Shown here: one piece after another, positions 1 through 8,584 of the stretch
How the letters are laid out: each line of letters begins with the position of its first letter
Numbering within the stretch: the stretch's first letter is position 1
Assembly (NCBI RefSeq): GCF_036178845.1
Contig: NZ_CP108070.1
Span: 11,868,114-11,932,113 of the forward strand
Source: Streptomyces sp. NBC_00271
Lineage (GTDB): Bacteria; Actinomycetota; Actinomycetes; Streptomycetales; Streptomycetaceae
Length of the DNA stretch: 64,000 nucleotides
Direction: 5' to 3'
The notes under the pieces: generated by a model
The model's input: the letters and a program-made list of their open reading frames with translations, nothing else
The model's database searches: none
Told to the model about the DNA's origin: nothing
Translations under genes and position numbers: made by a program

Positions 1-192
1 CGGGCGTCCGTTGCCGATGCCGAGTTCGATGATCCAGTCCGGCTCCTGCGGCCGGTTCTTCTGGCCGTGTTCCTGTTCGGCTTCCCGCTTCTGAAGGGCG
101 GCGATCTTGGTGTCGATGCGCTGCAGCCACATGGCGTGCCACACCCGCAGGGTGAGCAGTCGCGCCAGGTCAGGTGGCAGGTCATCGAACAT
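1..192 (-). CDS. DUF6233 family protein (3' part beyond window)
   Basis: The minus-strand frame opens with ATG at 192 and runs off the window after 64 codons, so only the N-terminal part is seen. The start MFDDLPPDLARL, the helix around WHAMWLQRID and the later WIIELGIGNGRP match the small DUF6233 proteins that are abundant in Streptomyces. Their role is unknown. The gene is divergent from the polymerase-like gene that begins at 284; the ~90 bp between them would hold both promoters. Family assignment is by pattern recognition only. Confidence 0.75.
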   Translation of the reverse strand, partial: MFDDLPPDLARLLTLRVWHAMWLQRIDTKIAALQKREAEQEHGQKNRPQEPDWIIELGIGNGRP

Positions 193-283
193 GTTTCCGA
201 TTCTAGATCTGAGGGTGACCGGTCTCTCCGTCTCGCGTGTTCGAATTCTAGTTCGATAACGTGGGGTGGAGGAGGTGGGTGTC

Positions 284-1291
284 ATGGAGGCAGGGACGGA
301 GGCACGACGGGCGGGGAGTGTGATGCATGTGCGCTGCCCGGACCGGCTGGCGGAGGACGTCTACCGGCAGGTCCTTGAGCAGCTGGCGGAGCTGTCCCCG
401 GTTGTCCAGGCGCTGCCCCCGTCGGCGGCCCTGGTGGAGCTGAAGGGCGCGCTGCGCTACCACGGCGTGGATGGGCGTCGGCTGGGGGAGGTGCTGCGGG
501 TGCGGACCATTTCCCGGCTGGGTGTCGACGTGCGGGTCGGGATCGGCCCGTCCATCACGGTCGCGGCCACCGCCTCCGGCCAGATCACCGAGCCGGGCGG
601 CGTCCTCGCCGTCGGCCCCGGCCAGGTGGCCGACTGGCTCGGACCGCTGCCCGTGGAAGCTCTCCACGGCATCGGCCCCCGCCAGGCCCAGGTCCTGCGC
701 GACTACGGCGTGCACTGCGTCGGCCTGCTCGCCGCCGTTCCGCCGGCGACGGTGCAGCGCCTCCTGGGCGGCCGGGCCGGCCGCCAGGCGGCCGACCGGG
801 CCCGCGGCATCGACCCCCGCCCTGTGGCCCCGCGCGCCCTGCCCGCCTCCGCGAGCGTGAGCCGCACCTTCCCCCGGCACATCCTGGACGGCGCCGCCGT
901 CCGCGCGGCCCTGCTCGACCTGGTCGTCACCCTCGCCCTCCAGCTGCGTCGCCGTGGCCAGGCGGCCCGCGGCCTGACCCTGGCGCTGCGCTTCGCCCAA
1001 GGCACCACGTGGGAGAAGACCCGCCGGCTCCCGGAGGCCTCCGCCCACGACGACGACCTCCGCACGCTCGCCTACCGGCTGATCGACGCGGCAGGACTCC
1101 AGCGCGGCTGCCTCACCGGGATCACCCTGAAAGGCGAGGACCTCATCGCCGCCGACCAGGTTGCCGAGCAGATCAGCTTCGACGGCGCGCGCGAGGCCCG
1201 GCTGGTCGCCGAAGAAGTCAGCGACCGCATCCGCGCCAAGTTCGGGCCCGGCGCGATCCGCCCCGCCACCACACTCCTGCGCGTCTCCTGA
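284..1291 (+). CDS. Y-family DNA polymerase-like protein (ImuB-like)
   Basis: About 335 residues. The ATG at 284 is chosen because GGAGGAGG lies just upstream; an ATG at 323 would also keep the first beta strand (MHVRCPDRL). The fold is that of Y-family translesion polymerases: a palm strand at LVELKGALRYHG, the helix-hairpin-helix LHGIGPRQAQVLRDYG, and a C-terminal little-finger region. In active enzymes the two palm strands carry Asp/Glu (xDxD and SxDE); here they read HVRCPD and ALVELKG, so the catalytic acids appear replaced. That resembles ImuB-type accessory polymerases, which support mutasome assembly rather than synthesis. A partner (ImuA/DnaE2) is not present nearby. Function in translesion repair is inferred. 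Confidence 0.8.
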   Translation: MEAGTEARRAGSVMHVRCPDRLAEDVYRQVLEQLAELSPVVQALPPSAALVELKGALRYHGVDGRRLGEVLRVRTISRLGVDVRVGIGPSITVAATASGQITEPGGVLAVGPGQVADWLGPLPVEALHGIGPRQAQVLRDYGVHCVGLLAAVPPATVQRLLGGRAGRQAADRARGIDPRPVAPRALPASASVSRTFPRHILDGAAVRAALLDLVVTLALQLRRRGQAARGLTLALRFAQGTTWEKTRRLPEASAHDDDLRTLAYRLIDAAGLQRGCLTGITLKGEDLIAADQVAEQISFDGAREARLVAEEVSDRIRAKFGPGAIRPATTLLRVS

Positions 1292-1323
1292 CCCGCCCGA
1301 CCCCACCCGTGGAGGCGAGGCCC

Positions 1324-2133
1324 ATGCTGCTGGGGCCGCCGGTGGTGGCCCGCCGCTGGAGTGCTGAGGCGGTCAAGGCCGCGATCGCCGATCCGCTGGC
1401 CGGGCGGCTGCGGGATGTGGAGGCCACCGTGCACGAGCCGCGGACTTTCGACATCGCGGACCGGCTGCGCAGGATGGGCTGGGAGCAGGCTGAGCCTGGT
1501 GGCGAGGACGGCTTCGCCGCCGGGCAGCCGCGGTATGTATTCCAAGTTCCCTTCGCCGGGCGGTCGTTGGAGGAGGTCCAGCGGGGTTTGAACCAGCAGT
1601 GGCGCCGTAACATCAAGAAGGCGGAGAAGGCCGGCGTCGAGATCGTGCGGGGCGGATACGAGGACCTGCCCGCCTTTCATGAGATCTACATCGAGACCGC
1701 CGAGCGGGACCGGTTCATCCCGCGCCCGCTGGCCTACTTCCAGAGGATGTGGACTGCGCTGACGGCTGAGGACCCGGACCGCATGCGCCTTTACCTCGCT
1801 CACCAAGAGGGTGAGGTGCTTGCGGCGGCCACCATGCTGACCGTCGGCGAACACGTCTGGTACTCCTACGGAGCTTCCACCAGCCGCAAGCGCGAGGTCC
1901 AGCCGAACAACGCGATCCAGTGGCGGATGATGTCCGACGCCCACGAACTCGACGCGAGCATCTATGACTTCCGCGGCATCACCGACACCCTGGAGGAGGA
2001 CAATCACCTGCTGGGCCTGCTCCGGTTCAAGGCCGGCACCGGCGGCGAGGCCGTGGAATACCTCGGCGAGTGGGACTTTCCGCTCAGCAAGGCCCTGCAC
2101 AAGGCCCTCGACCTCTACATGTCCCGGCGCTGA
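1324..2133 (+). CDS. FemX/FemABX-family peptidyltransferase, N-terminally truncated
   Basis: 269 codons from an ATG with GGAGG eight bases upstream. The segments QWRRNIKKAEKAGVE, ERDRFIPRPLAYF, YGASTSRKREVQPNNA, YDFRGI and the ending KALDLYMSRR are characteristic of actinobacterial FemX-like lipid II aminoacyltransferases, which add the first residue of the interpeptide bridge using aminoacyl-tRNA. Family members are about 370 residues; here roughly 100 N-terminal residues, including part of the first GNAT-like domain, are missing. Upstream DNA belongs to the previous gene, so this is either a shortened protein or a pseudogene. It is unlikely to be the cell's essential FemX. Confidence 0.75.
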   Translation: MLLGPPVVARRWSAEAVKAAIADPLAGRLRDVEATVHEPRTFDIADRLRRMGWEQAEPGGEDGFAAGQPRYVFQVPFAGRSLEEVQRGLNQQWRRNIKKAEKAGVEIVRGGYEDLPAFHEIYIETAERDRFIPRPLAYFQRMWTALTAEDPDRMRLYLAHQEGEVLAAATMLTVGEHVWYSYGASTSRKREVQPNNAIQWRMMSDAHELDASIYDFRGITDTLEEDNHLLGLLRFKAGTGGEAVEYLGEWDFPLSKALHKALDLYMSRR

Positions 2134-2189
2134 GTTCACGGCAGCCTCGTGCGGATCGTCGATGACTGTGTCGTGTGCGTGGGGCGCCA

Positions 2190-2960
2190 GTTTGAGGGCG
2201 GGTCAATTGAATGGTCCGTTTGAACAAGGTGGTCCTCGTGCCGTGGGGCACGGCCGGCCGCGGGAAGTGCACGGTGATCTCGGGTCCCGTCTGCTCGTAC
2301 GCCCGCGCCGGCCGCGGTGTTCGGACTGCGGCATCCGCACGTGCTGCTCCCGGAGACCATCTGGCCGCGGTGGGCGGATGCGGCCGAGGTGAAAAGGGGC
2401 TGGTCTGGAAACGTCCCCCGGGTTCTGGGGCCACCGCCAGGCCGCCGCCACGCATCTGGACCGGGCTGAGCGCACGGTCCGACGCTGGATCCGCCGCTTC
2501 CGCGGGCAGTCGGAGGACGATCGCCGGTACTTCACTGTCGCGCCGGTCGCGGCCGCTGATGATCCGGTGATGCCCGACCCGTCCCGGACTCCGCTGACGG
2601 ACGCCGTCTCGGACACCCCGGCCGCCCATCGGGAGGCCGGGGTGAACTGGGGCCGCGTGAACACGGTGTCGCGGTGGGAGTTCGACGGCCGGTCGGCCCC
2701 GCTCCGGTGTTCCCGGATGGCACCGGCGGCCTGATCCACCTCACTAGTCACGGCCTGCCCGGCTCGGTTAACAACATCGCCTTGTAGGCGCTGATCGCTG
2801 CTTTCGCTGACGAGAGGAGCGTCGTGGAGGGCTCTTCCTCCCGCCTCGGCATCACCAAGACGTACGCGACAGCGCGGACCACGAAAGCGTCACCGGGGCC
2901 ACGAAGACTGCGGCGGCCTGGCGGCCGCCGGGGCCTTCTCGTCCTGTCGGGACGGAGAGC
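2190..2960 (+). pseudogene. Decayed IS-associated helix-turn-helix/DUF6431-like region
   Basis: No intact gene fills this stretch. In shifting plus-strand frames it encodes RPRRPRCSDCG, then VLLPETIWPRW, then a helix-turn-helix-like RTVRRWIRRFRG near 2480, followed by SRTPLTDAVS and later GITKTYATA. This order (zinc ribbon, LLP motif, HTH) is that of the DUF6431-type proteins found next to or inside actinobacterial insertion sequences. Stops and frame changes break it repeatedly. Calling it a transposase relative is an inference; the boundaries are approximate. Confidence 0.35.
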
Positions 2961-2981
2961 GAGGCCAGATACGCTGGCGGG

Positions 2982-3338
2982 GTGATCGAGAATCTTCCTC
3001 CCTGTCCGAAGTGCTCGTGTGAGTACACCTACGAGATGAACGCCCTGGTGGTGTGCCCGGAGTGCGGCCACGAATGGGTGCCCGCCGAGGGCGGCACGGA
3101 TTCCGGCGCCCCCGCGGAGCGGGTCGTCAAGGATGTCGTCGGCAATGTGCTGCAGGACGGCGACTCCGTGGTCGTGGTGAAGGCGCTCAAGGTCAAGGGC
3201 AGCCCCTCGGGGATCAAGGCCGGCACGAAGGTGCGCAGCATCCGACTGGTCGACGGAGTCGACGGACACGACATCGACTGCAAGATCGACGGTTTCGGGG
3301 CGATGCAGCTGAAGTCGAGCGTGGTCAAGAAGGGCTGA
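2982..3338 (+). CDS. yjdM: YjdM/PhnA-type zinc-ribbon protein
   Basis: 118 residues from a GTG start. Cys pairs CPKC (8-11) and CPEC (25-28) form a zinc ribbon, followed by a small beta-rich domain ending in KSSVVKKG; this is the full length and architecture of the YjdM (formerly PhnA) family. The family is widespread, historically linked to phosphonate loci in E. coli, but its biochemical role is not established. It stands alone, in front of the arsR-SulP operon and separated from it by an AT-rich palindrome. Confidence 0.9.
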   Translation: MIENLPPCPKCSCEYTYEMNALVVCPECGHEWVPAEGGTDSGAPAERVVKDVVGNVLQDGDSVVVVKALKVKGSPSGIKAGTKVRSIRLVDGVDGHDIDCKIDGFGAMQLKSSVVKKG

Positions 3339-3385
3339 CCAGCCCGCCCCAGTCGCCGGGGCGCCCCGGCAGCAGTCGGATGCCG

Positions 3386-3405
3386 AATTGCAAAATTTCG
3401 CAATT
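3386..3405. promoter_or_regulatory. AT-rich palindromic operator upstream of arsR copy 1
   Basis: AATTGC and GCAATT arms separated by eight bases (aaaatttc), about 95 bp before the regulator at 3498. In this very GC-rich DNA such an AT-rich inverted repeat is conspicuous. ArsR-family repressors typically bind palindromes of this kind in their own promoters. Similar sites precede the two other arsR copies in this window. Confidence 0.6.
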
Positions 3406-3497
3406 GATTAGATGCTGTCATAGCTATGCCTGCAGGTAGTCGCGGGCGCAGCCTTCGCTTGCCCCGGGTGGGGCGCTGCCGGGGAAGTCGAGGAGTC

Positions 3498-3839
3498 GTG
3501 TCCGTTCCGCTGTACCAGGCCAAGGCCGAGTTCTTCCGGATGCTGGGGCATCCCGTACGGATACGGGTGCTGGAGCTGCTGCAGGACGGGCCGATGCCGG
3601 TACGTGCGCTGCTCGCCGAGATCGAGGTGGAGCCCGCCAGCCTGTCGCAGCAGCTGGCGGTGTTGCGGCGCTCGGGCATCGTCACCTCCCGGCGCGAAGG
3701 CTCGACGGTGGTCTACGAACTGGCCAGCGGAGATGTCGCCGACCTGATGGGGGCCGCGCGCCGCATTCTGACCGAGATGCTGGCAGGGAAGAACGAGCTG
3801 CTGGCAGAGCTGCGGGAAACTCAGGTCGCCGGGCGATGA
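3498..3839 (+). CDS. ArsR-family transcriptional regulator (copy 1)
   Basis: 113 residues from GTG with GAGGAG close upstream. The winged helix is plain: GHPVRIRVLELL, then the recognition helix LSQQLAVLRRSGIV and the wing RREGSTVVYEL. No CxC metal-binding pair (as in ArsR/SmtB alpha-3N or alpha-5 sensors) is visible, so the inducer cannot be named. Its TGA overlaps the ATG of the SulP transporter (ATGA), so the two are translationally coupled and the regulator probably controls the transporter operon that extends to about 6847. Two close paralogues lie at 8084 and 11332. Confidence 0.93.
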   Translation: MSVPLYQAKAEFFRMLGHPVRIRVLELLQDGPMPVRALLAEIEVEPASLSQQLAVLRRSGIVTSRREGSTVVYELASGDVADLMGAARRILTEMLAGKNELLAELRETQVAGR

Positions 3840-5569
3840 GACTCTCGTTCGGCCGGGCCGGGGCCCGGCTCACCGCGCTGCTGCCGGGCCGTACGGATCT
3901 GGCGGAGATACGCCGCGACCCGCGCCGGGACCTGCTGGCCGGCCTCACGGTGGCGATCGTCGCGCTGCCGCTCGCGCTCGGTTTCGGCGTCTCCTCCGGG
4001 CTGGGCGCGGAGGCGGGTCTGGCGACCGCGGTCATCGCCGGCGCGCTGGCCGCGGTGTTCGGTGGTTCGAATCTGCAGGTGTCCGGACCGACGGGCGCGA
4101 TGACGGTCGTGCTGGTGCCGATCGTCGCCGAGCACGGGCCGTCCGGGGTTCTCACCGTCGGGCTGATGGCGGGCGTGATGCTCGTCGCGCTCGCCCTGCT
4201 CCGGGCCGGGAAATACATGCAATACGTGCCCGCGCCCGTTGTGGAGGGCTTCACGCTGGGCATCGCCTGTGTGATCGGTCTGCAGCAGATCCCGAATGCC
4301 CTCGGGGTACCCAAGCCGGAGGGCGACCGTGTCCTCGTGGTGACCTGGCGCGCCCTGGAGGCGTTCACGAAGAACCCGAACTGGACCGCCGTAGCTTTCG
4401 CCCTGGCGGTCGCCGCCGTCATGCTTGCCGGGGCTCGCTGGCGGCCCATGGTGCCCTTCTCCATCCTCGCGGTGATCGCGGCCACCGTCGTCGCCCAGGT
4501 AGCCGGTCTGGACGCGGCGAAGCCGATCGGTGCCCTGCCATCAGGCCTGCCCGCCCCCTCGCTGGCCTTCCTCGACATCGGCGCACTCGGCTCGCTGCTC
4601 GCTCCAGCGGCCGCTGTGGCGGCACTGGCCGCGCTGGAGTCGCTGCTGTCGGCCTCCGTGGCCGATGGCATGACGGTCGGCCAGAAGCACGACGCGGACC
4701 GTGAGCTGTTCGGCCAGGGCCTGGCCAACATCGCCGCCCCGCTGTTCGGCGGGGTGCCCGCGACCGGCGCGATCGCGCGGACCGCGGTCAACGTCCGTAC
4801 CGGGGCGGGGTCCCGGCTGGCGGCCCTCACCCACGCCGCGATCCTCGCCGTGATCGTCTTTGCTGCCGCGCCCCTCGTCTCCAGGATCCCGCTCGCCGCG
4901 CTCGCCGGAGTGCTGCTGGCTACCGCTGTCCGCATGGTCGAGGTCGGCTCGCTCAAGGCGATGGCGAAGGCCACCCGCTCCGACGCCCTGATCCTCGTAT
5001 TGACCGCCCTGGCCACCCTCGCCCTCGACCTCGTCTACGCCGTGGTCCTCGGCCTGATGGTCGCGGGCACGCTCGCCCTGCGCGCCGTGGCCAAACAGGC
5101 GCGCCTGGACCAGATACCCCTCGACCAGGGCGACCACAGCGCCGAGGAACATGCCTTGCTCGCCGAGCACATCGTCGCCTACCGGATCGACGGGCCGCTG
5201 TTCTTCGCCGCCGCCCACCGCTTCCTGCTGGAGCTGGCCGAGGTCGCCGACGTACGCGTCGTCATCCTGCGCATGTCCCGCGTGACCACCATCGACGCCA
5301 CCGGCGCACTGGTCCTCAAGGACGCGGTGGAGAAACTCAACCGGCGCGGCATCGCCGTTCTGGCCTCCGGAATACGCCCCAGCCAGCGCCAGGTCCTGGA
5401 CTCCGTGGGCGCATTGGAGCTGCTGCGTCTGGAGGGACGCGAATACGCCACCACGCCGGAGGCGATCCAGGGCGCGCGCAGCTACCTGGAATCCGCCGGT
5501 GTCATGCCGCCCCGCCCCGCCCAGATGTCCCGGCCCAGCAGCGAGGAAACAGAGGAAACCGTCCGATGA
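3836..5569 (+). CDS. SulP-family anion permease with C-terminal STAS domain
   Basis: 577 residues. An N-terminal SulP core with about ten to twelve hydrophobic helices (for example GLTVAIVALPLALGFG and the GPTGAMTVVL loop) is followed by a STAS domain from about residue 440, containing RMSRVTTIDATGALVL. SulP proteins carry sulfate, bicarbonate or other small anions into the cell; the substrate cannot be read from sequence. Its 4-bp overlap with arsR and the 4-bp overlap with the next gene place it in one operon with a PNPOx-like protein, an ATP-binding protein and a STAS protein. Control by the ArsR-type repressor is likely. Confidence 0.93.
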   Translation: MRLSFGRAGARLTALLPGRTDLAEIRRDPRRDLLAGLTVAIVALPLALGFGVSSGLGAEAGLATAVIAGALAAVFGGSNLQVSGPTGAMTVVLVPIVAEHGPSGVLTVGLMAGVMLVALALLRAGKYMQYVPAPVVEGFTLGIACVIGLQQIPNALGVPKPEGDRVLVVTWRALEAFTKNPNWTAVAFALAVAAVMLAGARWRPMVPFSILAVIAATVVAQVAGLDAAKPIGALPSGLPAPSLAFLDIGALGSLLAPAAAVAALAALESLLSASVADGMTVGQKHDADRELFGQGLANIAAPLFGGVPATGAIARTAVNVRTGAGSRLAALTHAAILAVIVFAAAPLVSRIPLAALAGVLLATAVRMVEVGSLKAMAKATRSDALILVLTALATLALDLVYAVVLGLMVAGTLALRAVAKQARLDQIPLDQGDHSAEEHALLAEHIVAYRIDGPLFFAAAHRFLLELAEVADVRVVILRMSRVTTIDATGALVLKDAVEKLNRRGIAVLASGIRPSQRQVLDSVGALELLRLEGREYATTPEAIQGARSYLESAGVMPPRPAQMSRPSSEETEETVR

Positions 5570-5973
5570 GCACTCCCCCCGCATCCCTGCGCATGGTCGA
5601 GGTCTCAGGTGCCGAGGCCCTGTGGCTGCTGGAGGGCAGTGCGCTGGGACGGCTGGTGTACGCGCAGCGGGACCTGACCGTCCTGCGCCCGGGCCGGCAC
5701 ACCTGGGAGTACGGCCGCCTGGTGGTGCGCACCCCGGCACCTGCCGCTGCGGTCCCCGCCACGGCGACCTACCACGTGGATGAGGTCCGCGCGGCGACCG
5801 GTACCGGCTGGAGCGTCACGGTCGCCGGGCCGGTCGACGTGATCACCGAGCCTGACGAGGCCGCCCACTACCAGCGCACCCTCGCAGGCTGGAGCCACGG
5901 CCCGCACGACACCCTGCTGCGCCTGCACCCCAAGACGGTGACCGGTTTCCGTCTCGCCCGCGCGGAGGCGTGA
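5566..5973 (+). CDS. PNPOx-like flavin/F420-binding fold protein
   Basis: 135 residues. The segment LLEGSALGRLVYAQRDLTVLRPGRH, the strand YHVDEV and the C-terminal LLRLHPKTVTGFRL fit the split-barrel pyridoxamine-5'-phosphate-oxidase-like family, many Streptomyces members of which bind FMN or F420. The early ...LGRLVY... strand is the usual start of the barrel. The start ATG overlaps the SulP stop and the stop overlaps the next start, so it is co-translated with both. The reaction is unknown. Confidence 0.8.
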   Translation: MSTPPASLRMVEVSGAEALWLLEGSALGRLVYAQRDLTVLRPGRHTWEYGRLVVRTPAPAAAVPATATYHVDEVRAATGTGWSVTVAGPVDVITEPDEAAHYQRTLAGWSHGPHDTLLRLHPKTVTGFRLARAEA

Positions 5974-6398
5974 TGAGCACTCAGCTCGAAACCCTGCCCT
6001 ACCGGCATGTCCTCACGCTGCCGACGATGCCGTCCGCGGTCCGCATGGCCCGGGAAACCGCCGAGCAGGCGCTGGCCGAGTGGGGTATCAGCCTGCGTCA
6101 CCCCAGCGTCGATCCGGCCCTGCTGATCCTCGGTGAACTGGTCACCAACACCGTCCGGCATGCCGTCGACCTCTCTCCGCAGCTGACCGTCATCTACGCG
6201 GCGGGCAAGGACTGTCTGGCCTTCGCCGTCCATGACCGTCACCCCTACCAGCCGGCGTTGTACGGCGCGGTCACCCAAACCGGTGTCGGCGGTCTGGGCA
6301 CGGTCATGGAGCTCACCCTCGGCCTGGGCGGCACGGCCGTCGTACGGGGTGATGCCGACGGCCAGGGCAAAAGCATCTGGATCACCCTCCCTCTCTGA
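5973..6398 (+). CDS. ATP-binding anti-sigma serine kinase-like protein (HATPase_c)
   Basis: 141 residues. The start ATG lies in TGATG, overlapping the previous stop. The N-box ELVTNTVRHA and the glycine-rich GVGGLG segment belong to the RsbW/SpoIIAB-like GHKL ATPases that Streptomyces has in dozens. Such proteins bind sigma factors or phosphorylate STAS antagonists. A STAS protein follows directly at 6434, which makes a kinase-antagonist pair plausible. No sigma factor is adjacent. A second such ATPase lies at 10527. Confidence 0.88.
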   Translation: MSTQLETLPYRHVLTLPTMPSAVRMARETAEQALAEWGISLRHPSVDPALLILGELVTNTVRHAVDLSPQLTVIYAAGKDCLAFAVHDRHPYQPALYGAVTQTGVGGLGTVMELTLGLGGTAVVRGDADGQGKSIWITLPL

Positions 6399-6433
6399 AT
6401 CAACGGGCTGACCGCGCAAGGAAGTTGACGAAC

Positions 6434-6847
6434 ATGACCATCGAGTGGCGCTATACCGTCGAGCGGGACCTCGGCATCCTCTCCGTCTCCGGCTACCTGG
6501 GCCCGGACGCCGTCCACCGCTTCACCGGTGCCGTTGGCTGGGCGCTGGCCCGCGGCACCGGTCCGGTCATCGTCGACCTCACCGGACTGCGCGGCTGGTC
6601 GGCCGAGGGGCAGCTGGCGGTCACCGAGGCCGCGCGCCGTCTCGCCGCAGCGGGCCGCAGCCTGGAACTGGCCGCGATCCCCGCCGACGGATCCCTCGTC
6701 CCCGGCGGAGACTGCCCGCTCATCCCCGTGCACGCCGACCTGGCCGGCGCGCTCGCCGCACACAGCACACGGCACGGCGAGCCGCCGCAGGGCCGCCACG
6801 AGTGGCGGCCGACAGGGCGGCCGACCGGAGACCAGCAGCGGGACTGA
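6434..6847 (+). CDS. STAS-domain anti-sigma antagonist-like protein
   Basis: 137 residues from ATG 6434 with AAGGAAG upstream; a TTG at 6425 is an alternative start. The pattern of a STAS fold is visible: the strand DLGILSVSGYLG, then PVIVDLTGLRGWSAEGQLAVTEAARRL. A Ser in GLRGWS sits where phosphorylatable Ser/Thr is found in SpoIIAA-like antagonists. It is the last gene of the arsR-SulP operon, paired with the upstream ATPase. The C-terminal ~25 residues are Arg/Gly/Pro-rich and probably disordered. Confidence 0.8.
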   Translation: MTIEWRYTVERDLGILSVSGYLGPDAVHRFTGAVGWALARGTGPVIVDLTGLRGWSAEGQLAVTEAARRLAAAGRSLELAAIPADGSLVPGGDCPLIPVHADLAGALAAHSTRHGEPPQGRHEWRPTGRPTGDQQRD

Positions 6848-6859
6848 TCCTGCCCGGGC

Positions 6860-7654
6860 TCAGCCGGGGGAGAAGGCTCCGTCCCCGTCCCGTACGGGCA
6901 CGGCAGCGCAGATGTCTCCTTCTGTGGCGATGGCCACGTCCTGGACGAAGCCCCTGGCTGCCAGCTCCCGCCCGGAGACACCGGCGGCGACCGCGCGGGT
7001 GAGGTCGGCAGTGCCCTCGTAGGCCGCTCTCGCGGCGGCTGCCTCGGCGGACAGCGGTCCCGCGCCCTGGGCGTGCAGGTCGGAGATGAGGCCGCCGGCG
7101 CCCAGCAGGTCCTCCAGCGCGGGGCGCAGGCTGCCGTCCGGCCATCGCTCGCCCGCTGCGATCACGGCGACCGGATGCGCGGGCGTGCCGTAGCCGCGGG
7201 TGGTGAGCCAGCTGCCGACCGCGGTGATGTTGCGCAGACAGGCGGCGACCACCCGCACGTGGGGTGGTGCGGCCGCGGCGATGGCCGCGCCGTTCGGGGA
7301 CGGCAGCACCAGGCGCGCGACGAACGGGGCGCGGCGCATGTGGGCCGGTGAGAGGGACCAGGGACTGTCGGGCGTGACGGCGTGGCGGGCGACGGCCAGC
7401 CGTGCTCCGGATTGCTGCGCGTAGACGGCGGCGGCCTTCTCTGATGCGGCCCGCTCGACCGTGGTGGCGGGGCCGTCCGGCAGCCAGAACGGGAGAACCC
7501 GGATGCCCTTCTCGGCGGCGACGCTCACCGCCGTGGTGAAGGACAGCACGTCAACGGCGATCAGACAGGCAGCCTTTCCGGCGAGGCGCCCCGCGCCGGC
7601 GGGTCCCCACTCGAAGCGGATCCCGGTGCCGGACTGAACCGTCCAGTCACCCAT
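6860..7654 (-). CDS. 2-phosphosulfolactate phosphatase family protein (ComB-like)
   Basis: 264 residues from ATG 7654. The N-terminal IAVDVLSFTTAVSVAAEKG, the central LPSPNGAAIA, and VIAAGERWPDGSLRPALEDLLGAG match the ComB family: Mg2+-dependent phosphatases first described in coenzyme M synthesis but widespread in actinobacteria where the substrate is unknown. It is convergent with the STAS gene (12 bp gap) and is followed upstream by a small zinc-ribbon gene on the same strand. Confidence 0.87.
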   Translation of the reverse strand: MGDWTVQSGTGIRFEWGPAGAGRLAGKAACLIAVDVLSFTTAVSVAAEKGIRVLPFWLPDGPATTVERAASEKAAAVYAQQSGARLAVARHAVTPDSPWSLSPAHMRRAPFVARLVLPSPNGAAIAAAAPPHVRVVAACLRNITAVGSWLTTRGYGTPAHPVAVIAAGERWPDGSLRPALEDLLGAGGLISDLHAQGAGPLSAEAAAARAAYEGTADLTRAVAAGVSGRELAARGFVQDVAIATEGDICAAVPVRDGDGAFSPG

Positions 7655-7688
7655 GGTCCATCCCCCCCGTTGCGGAGCCGCGTGCGGG

Positions 7689-7868
7689 TCAGCTCCGGCC
7701 GCCGTCCGGCGCGGTGGCCCGGCCGCCGAACGACAGCTTCAGCATGCGGGCCCCGCCGCACCGCGGGCACTGTCCGTCCGGGCCGACGGCGGTGGGCCGG
7801 CACTTGAGGCGGCAGGCGGGGCACTTGAACCAGGCGACGCCCGCGCCACGCAGCGGAATGATTCTCAC
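7689..7868 (-). CDS. Small zinc-ribbon protein
   Basis: 59 residues from a GTG at 7868, chosen for the GGGAGG six bases before it; an earlier GTG at 7883 has no such site. Two pairs, CPAC and CPRCG, about 19 residues apart, form a zinc ribbon after a short hydrophobic start (IIPLRGAGVAWF). It ends about 35 bp before comB on the same strand and is divergent from arsR copy 2. No named family is recognised. Confidence 0.65.
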   Translation of the reverse strand: MRIIPLRGAGVAWFKCPACRLKCRPTAVGPDGQCPRCGGARMLKLSFGGRATAPDGGRS

Positions 7869-7896
7869 GCCAGCCTCCCTCACATCGCGTATAGAG

Positions 7897-7912
7897 TTGC
7901 TAATCTTAGCAA
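7897..7912. promoter_or_regulatory. Palindromic operator between the zinc-ribbon gene and arsR copy 2
   Basis: TTGCTAA-TC-TTAGCAA is a perfect inverted repeat with 7-bp arms, in a short AT-rich island. It lies 28 bp before the zinc-ribbon start on the minus strand and about 170 bp before arsR copy 2 on the plus strand, so it could control both divergent units. Confidence 0.6.
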
Positions 7913-8083
7913 TTGCTTAGGTCGTCACTGCTGGTTTCGGGCGGCTCGGTTCTCGTGCGCGGATTCGGCTGGGCCGCTGCCCCACGCGAGGATGGGCCAC
8001 ATGTGTTTGACGAGTGGGTTGATGCGATGCGCCGAGGACGGCCTGGTGCGGCCGTGTGGCCGTACCGGGGAGGCGACGACACG

Positions 8084-8434
8084 ATGAGTACGCCGCTGTA
8101 CCAACTGAAGGCCGAGTTCTTCAAGACGCTCGGCCACCCGGCGCGCATCCGGGTCCTGGAGCTGCTGAGCGAGCGCGAGCACGCGGTCGCGGAGATGCTC
8201 CCGGAGGTAGGGATCGAAGCAGCGCATCTGTCGCAGCAGCTCGCGGTGCTGCGCCGGGCGAACCTGGTGGTGACCCGCAGGGAGGGGTCGACCGTGTACT
8301 ACTCGCTGACGAGCCCGCACATCGCCGAGCTGCTCAGGGTCGCCCGCACGATCCTGTCCGGCGTGCTCACCGGACAGGCCGAACTCCTCGCCGATCTGCA
8401 GGCCGCCCGGCCCCAGGCGAAACCGCCTTCGTAA
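8084..8434 (+). CDS. ArsR-family transcriptional regulator (copy 2)
   Basis: 116 residues; ATG 8084 with GGGGAGG upstream. Winged-helix features are GHPARIRVLELLSE, the recognition helix LSQQLAVLRRANLV and the wing RREGSTVYYSL. It is clearly paralogous to the regulators at 3498 and 11332. No metal-binding CxC is seen. The next plus-strand genes begin 150 bp downstream (hydrogenase-like subunits), but nothing in sequence proves they are its targets. Confidence 0.93.
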   Translation: MSTPLYQLKAEFFKTLGHPARIRVLELLSEREHAVAEMLPEVGIEAAHLSQQLAVLRRANLVVTRREGSTVYYSLTSPHIAELLRVARTILSGVLTGQAELLADLQAARPQAKPPS

Positions 8435-8584
8435 CGGCGGCCCTCAACCGGCGGCCGCTTCCCGGGACTGACAGCGCTCTGTGGTAGCGGGAGGCGGCCG
8501 CTTCACCCCCGAGTGACGTATGTCCGGTCGCAGGTGGCCTGTCGGGCACCTGCCGACAAGTCCTCACTGTGCCAGGGAGGGTTC

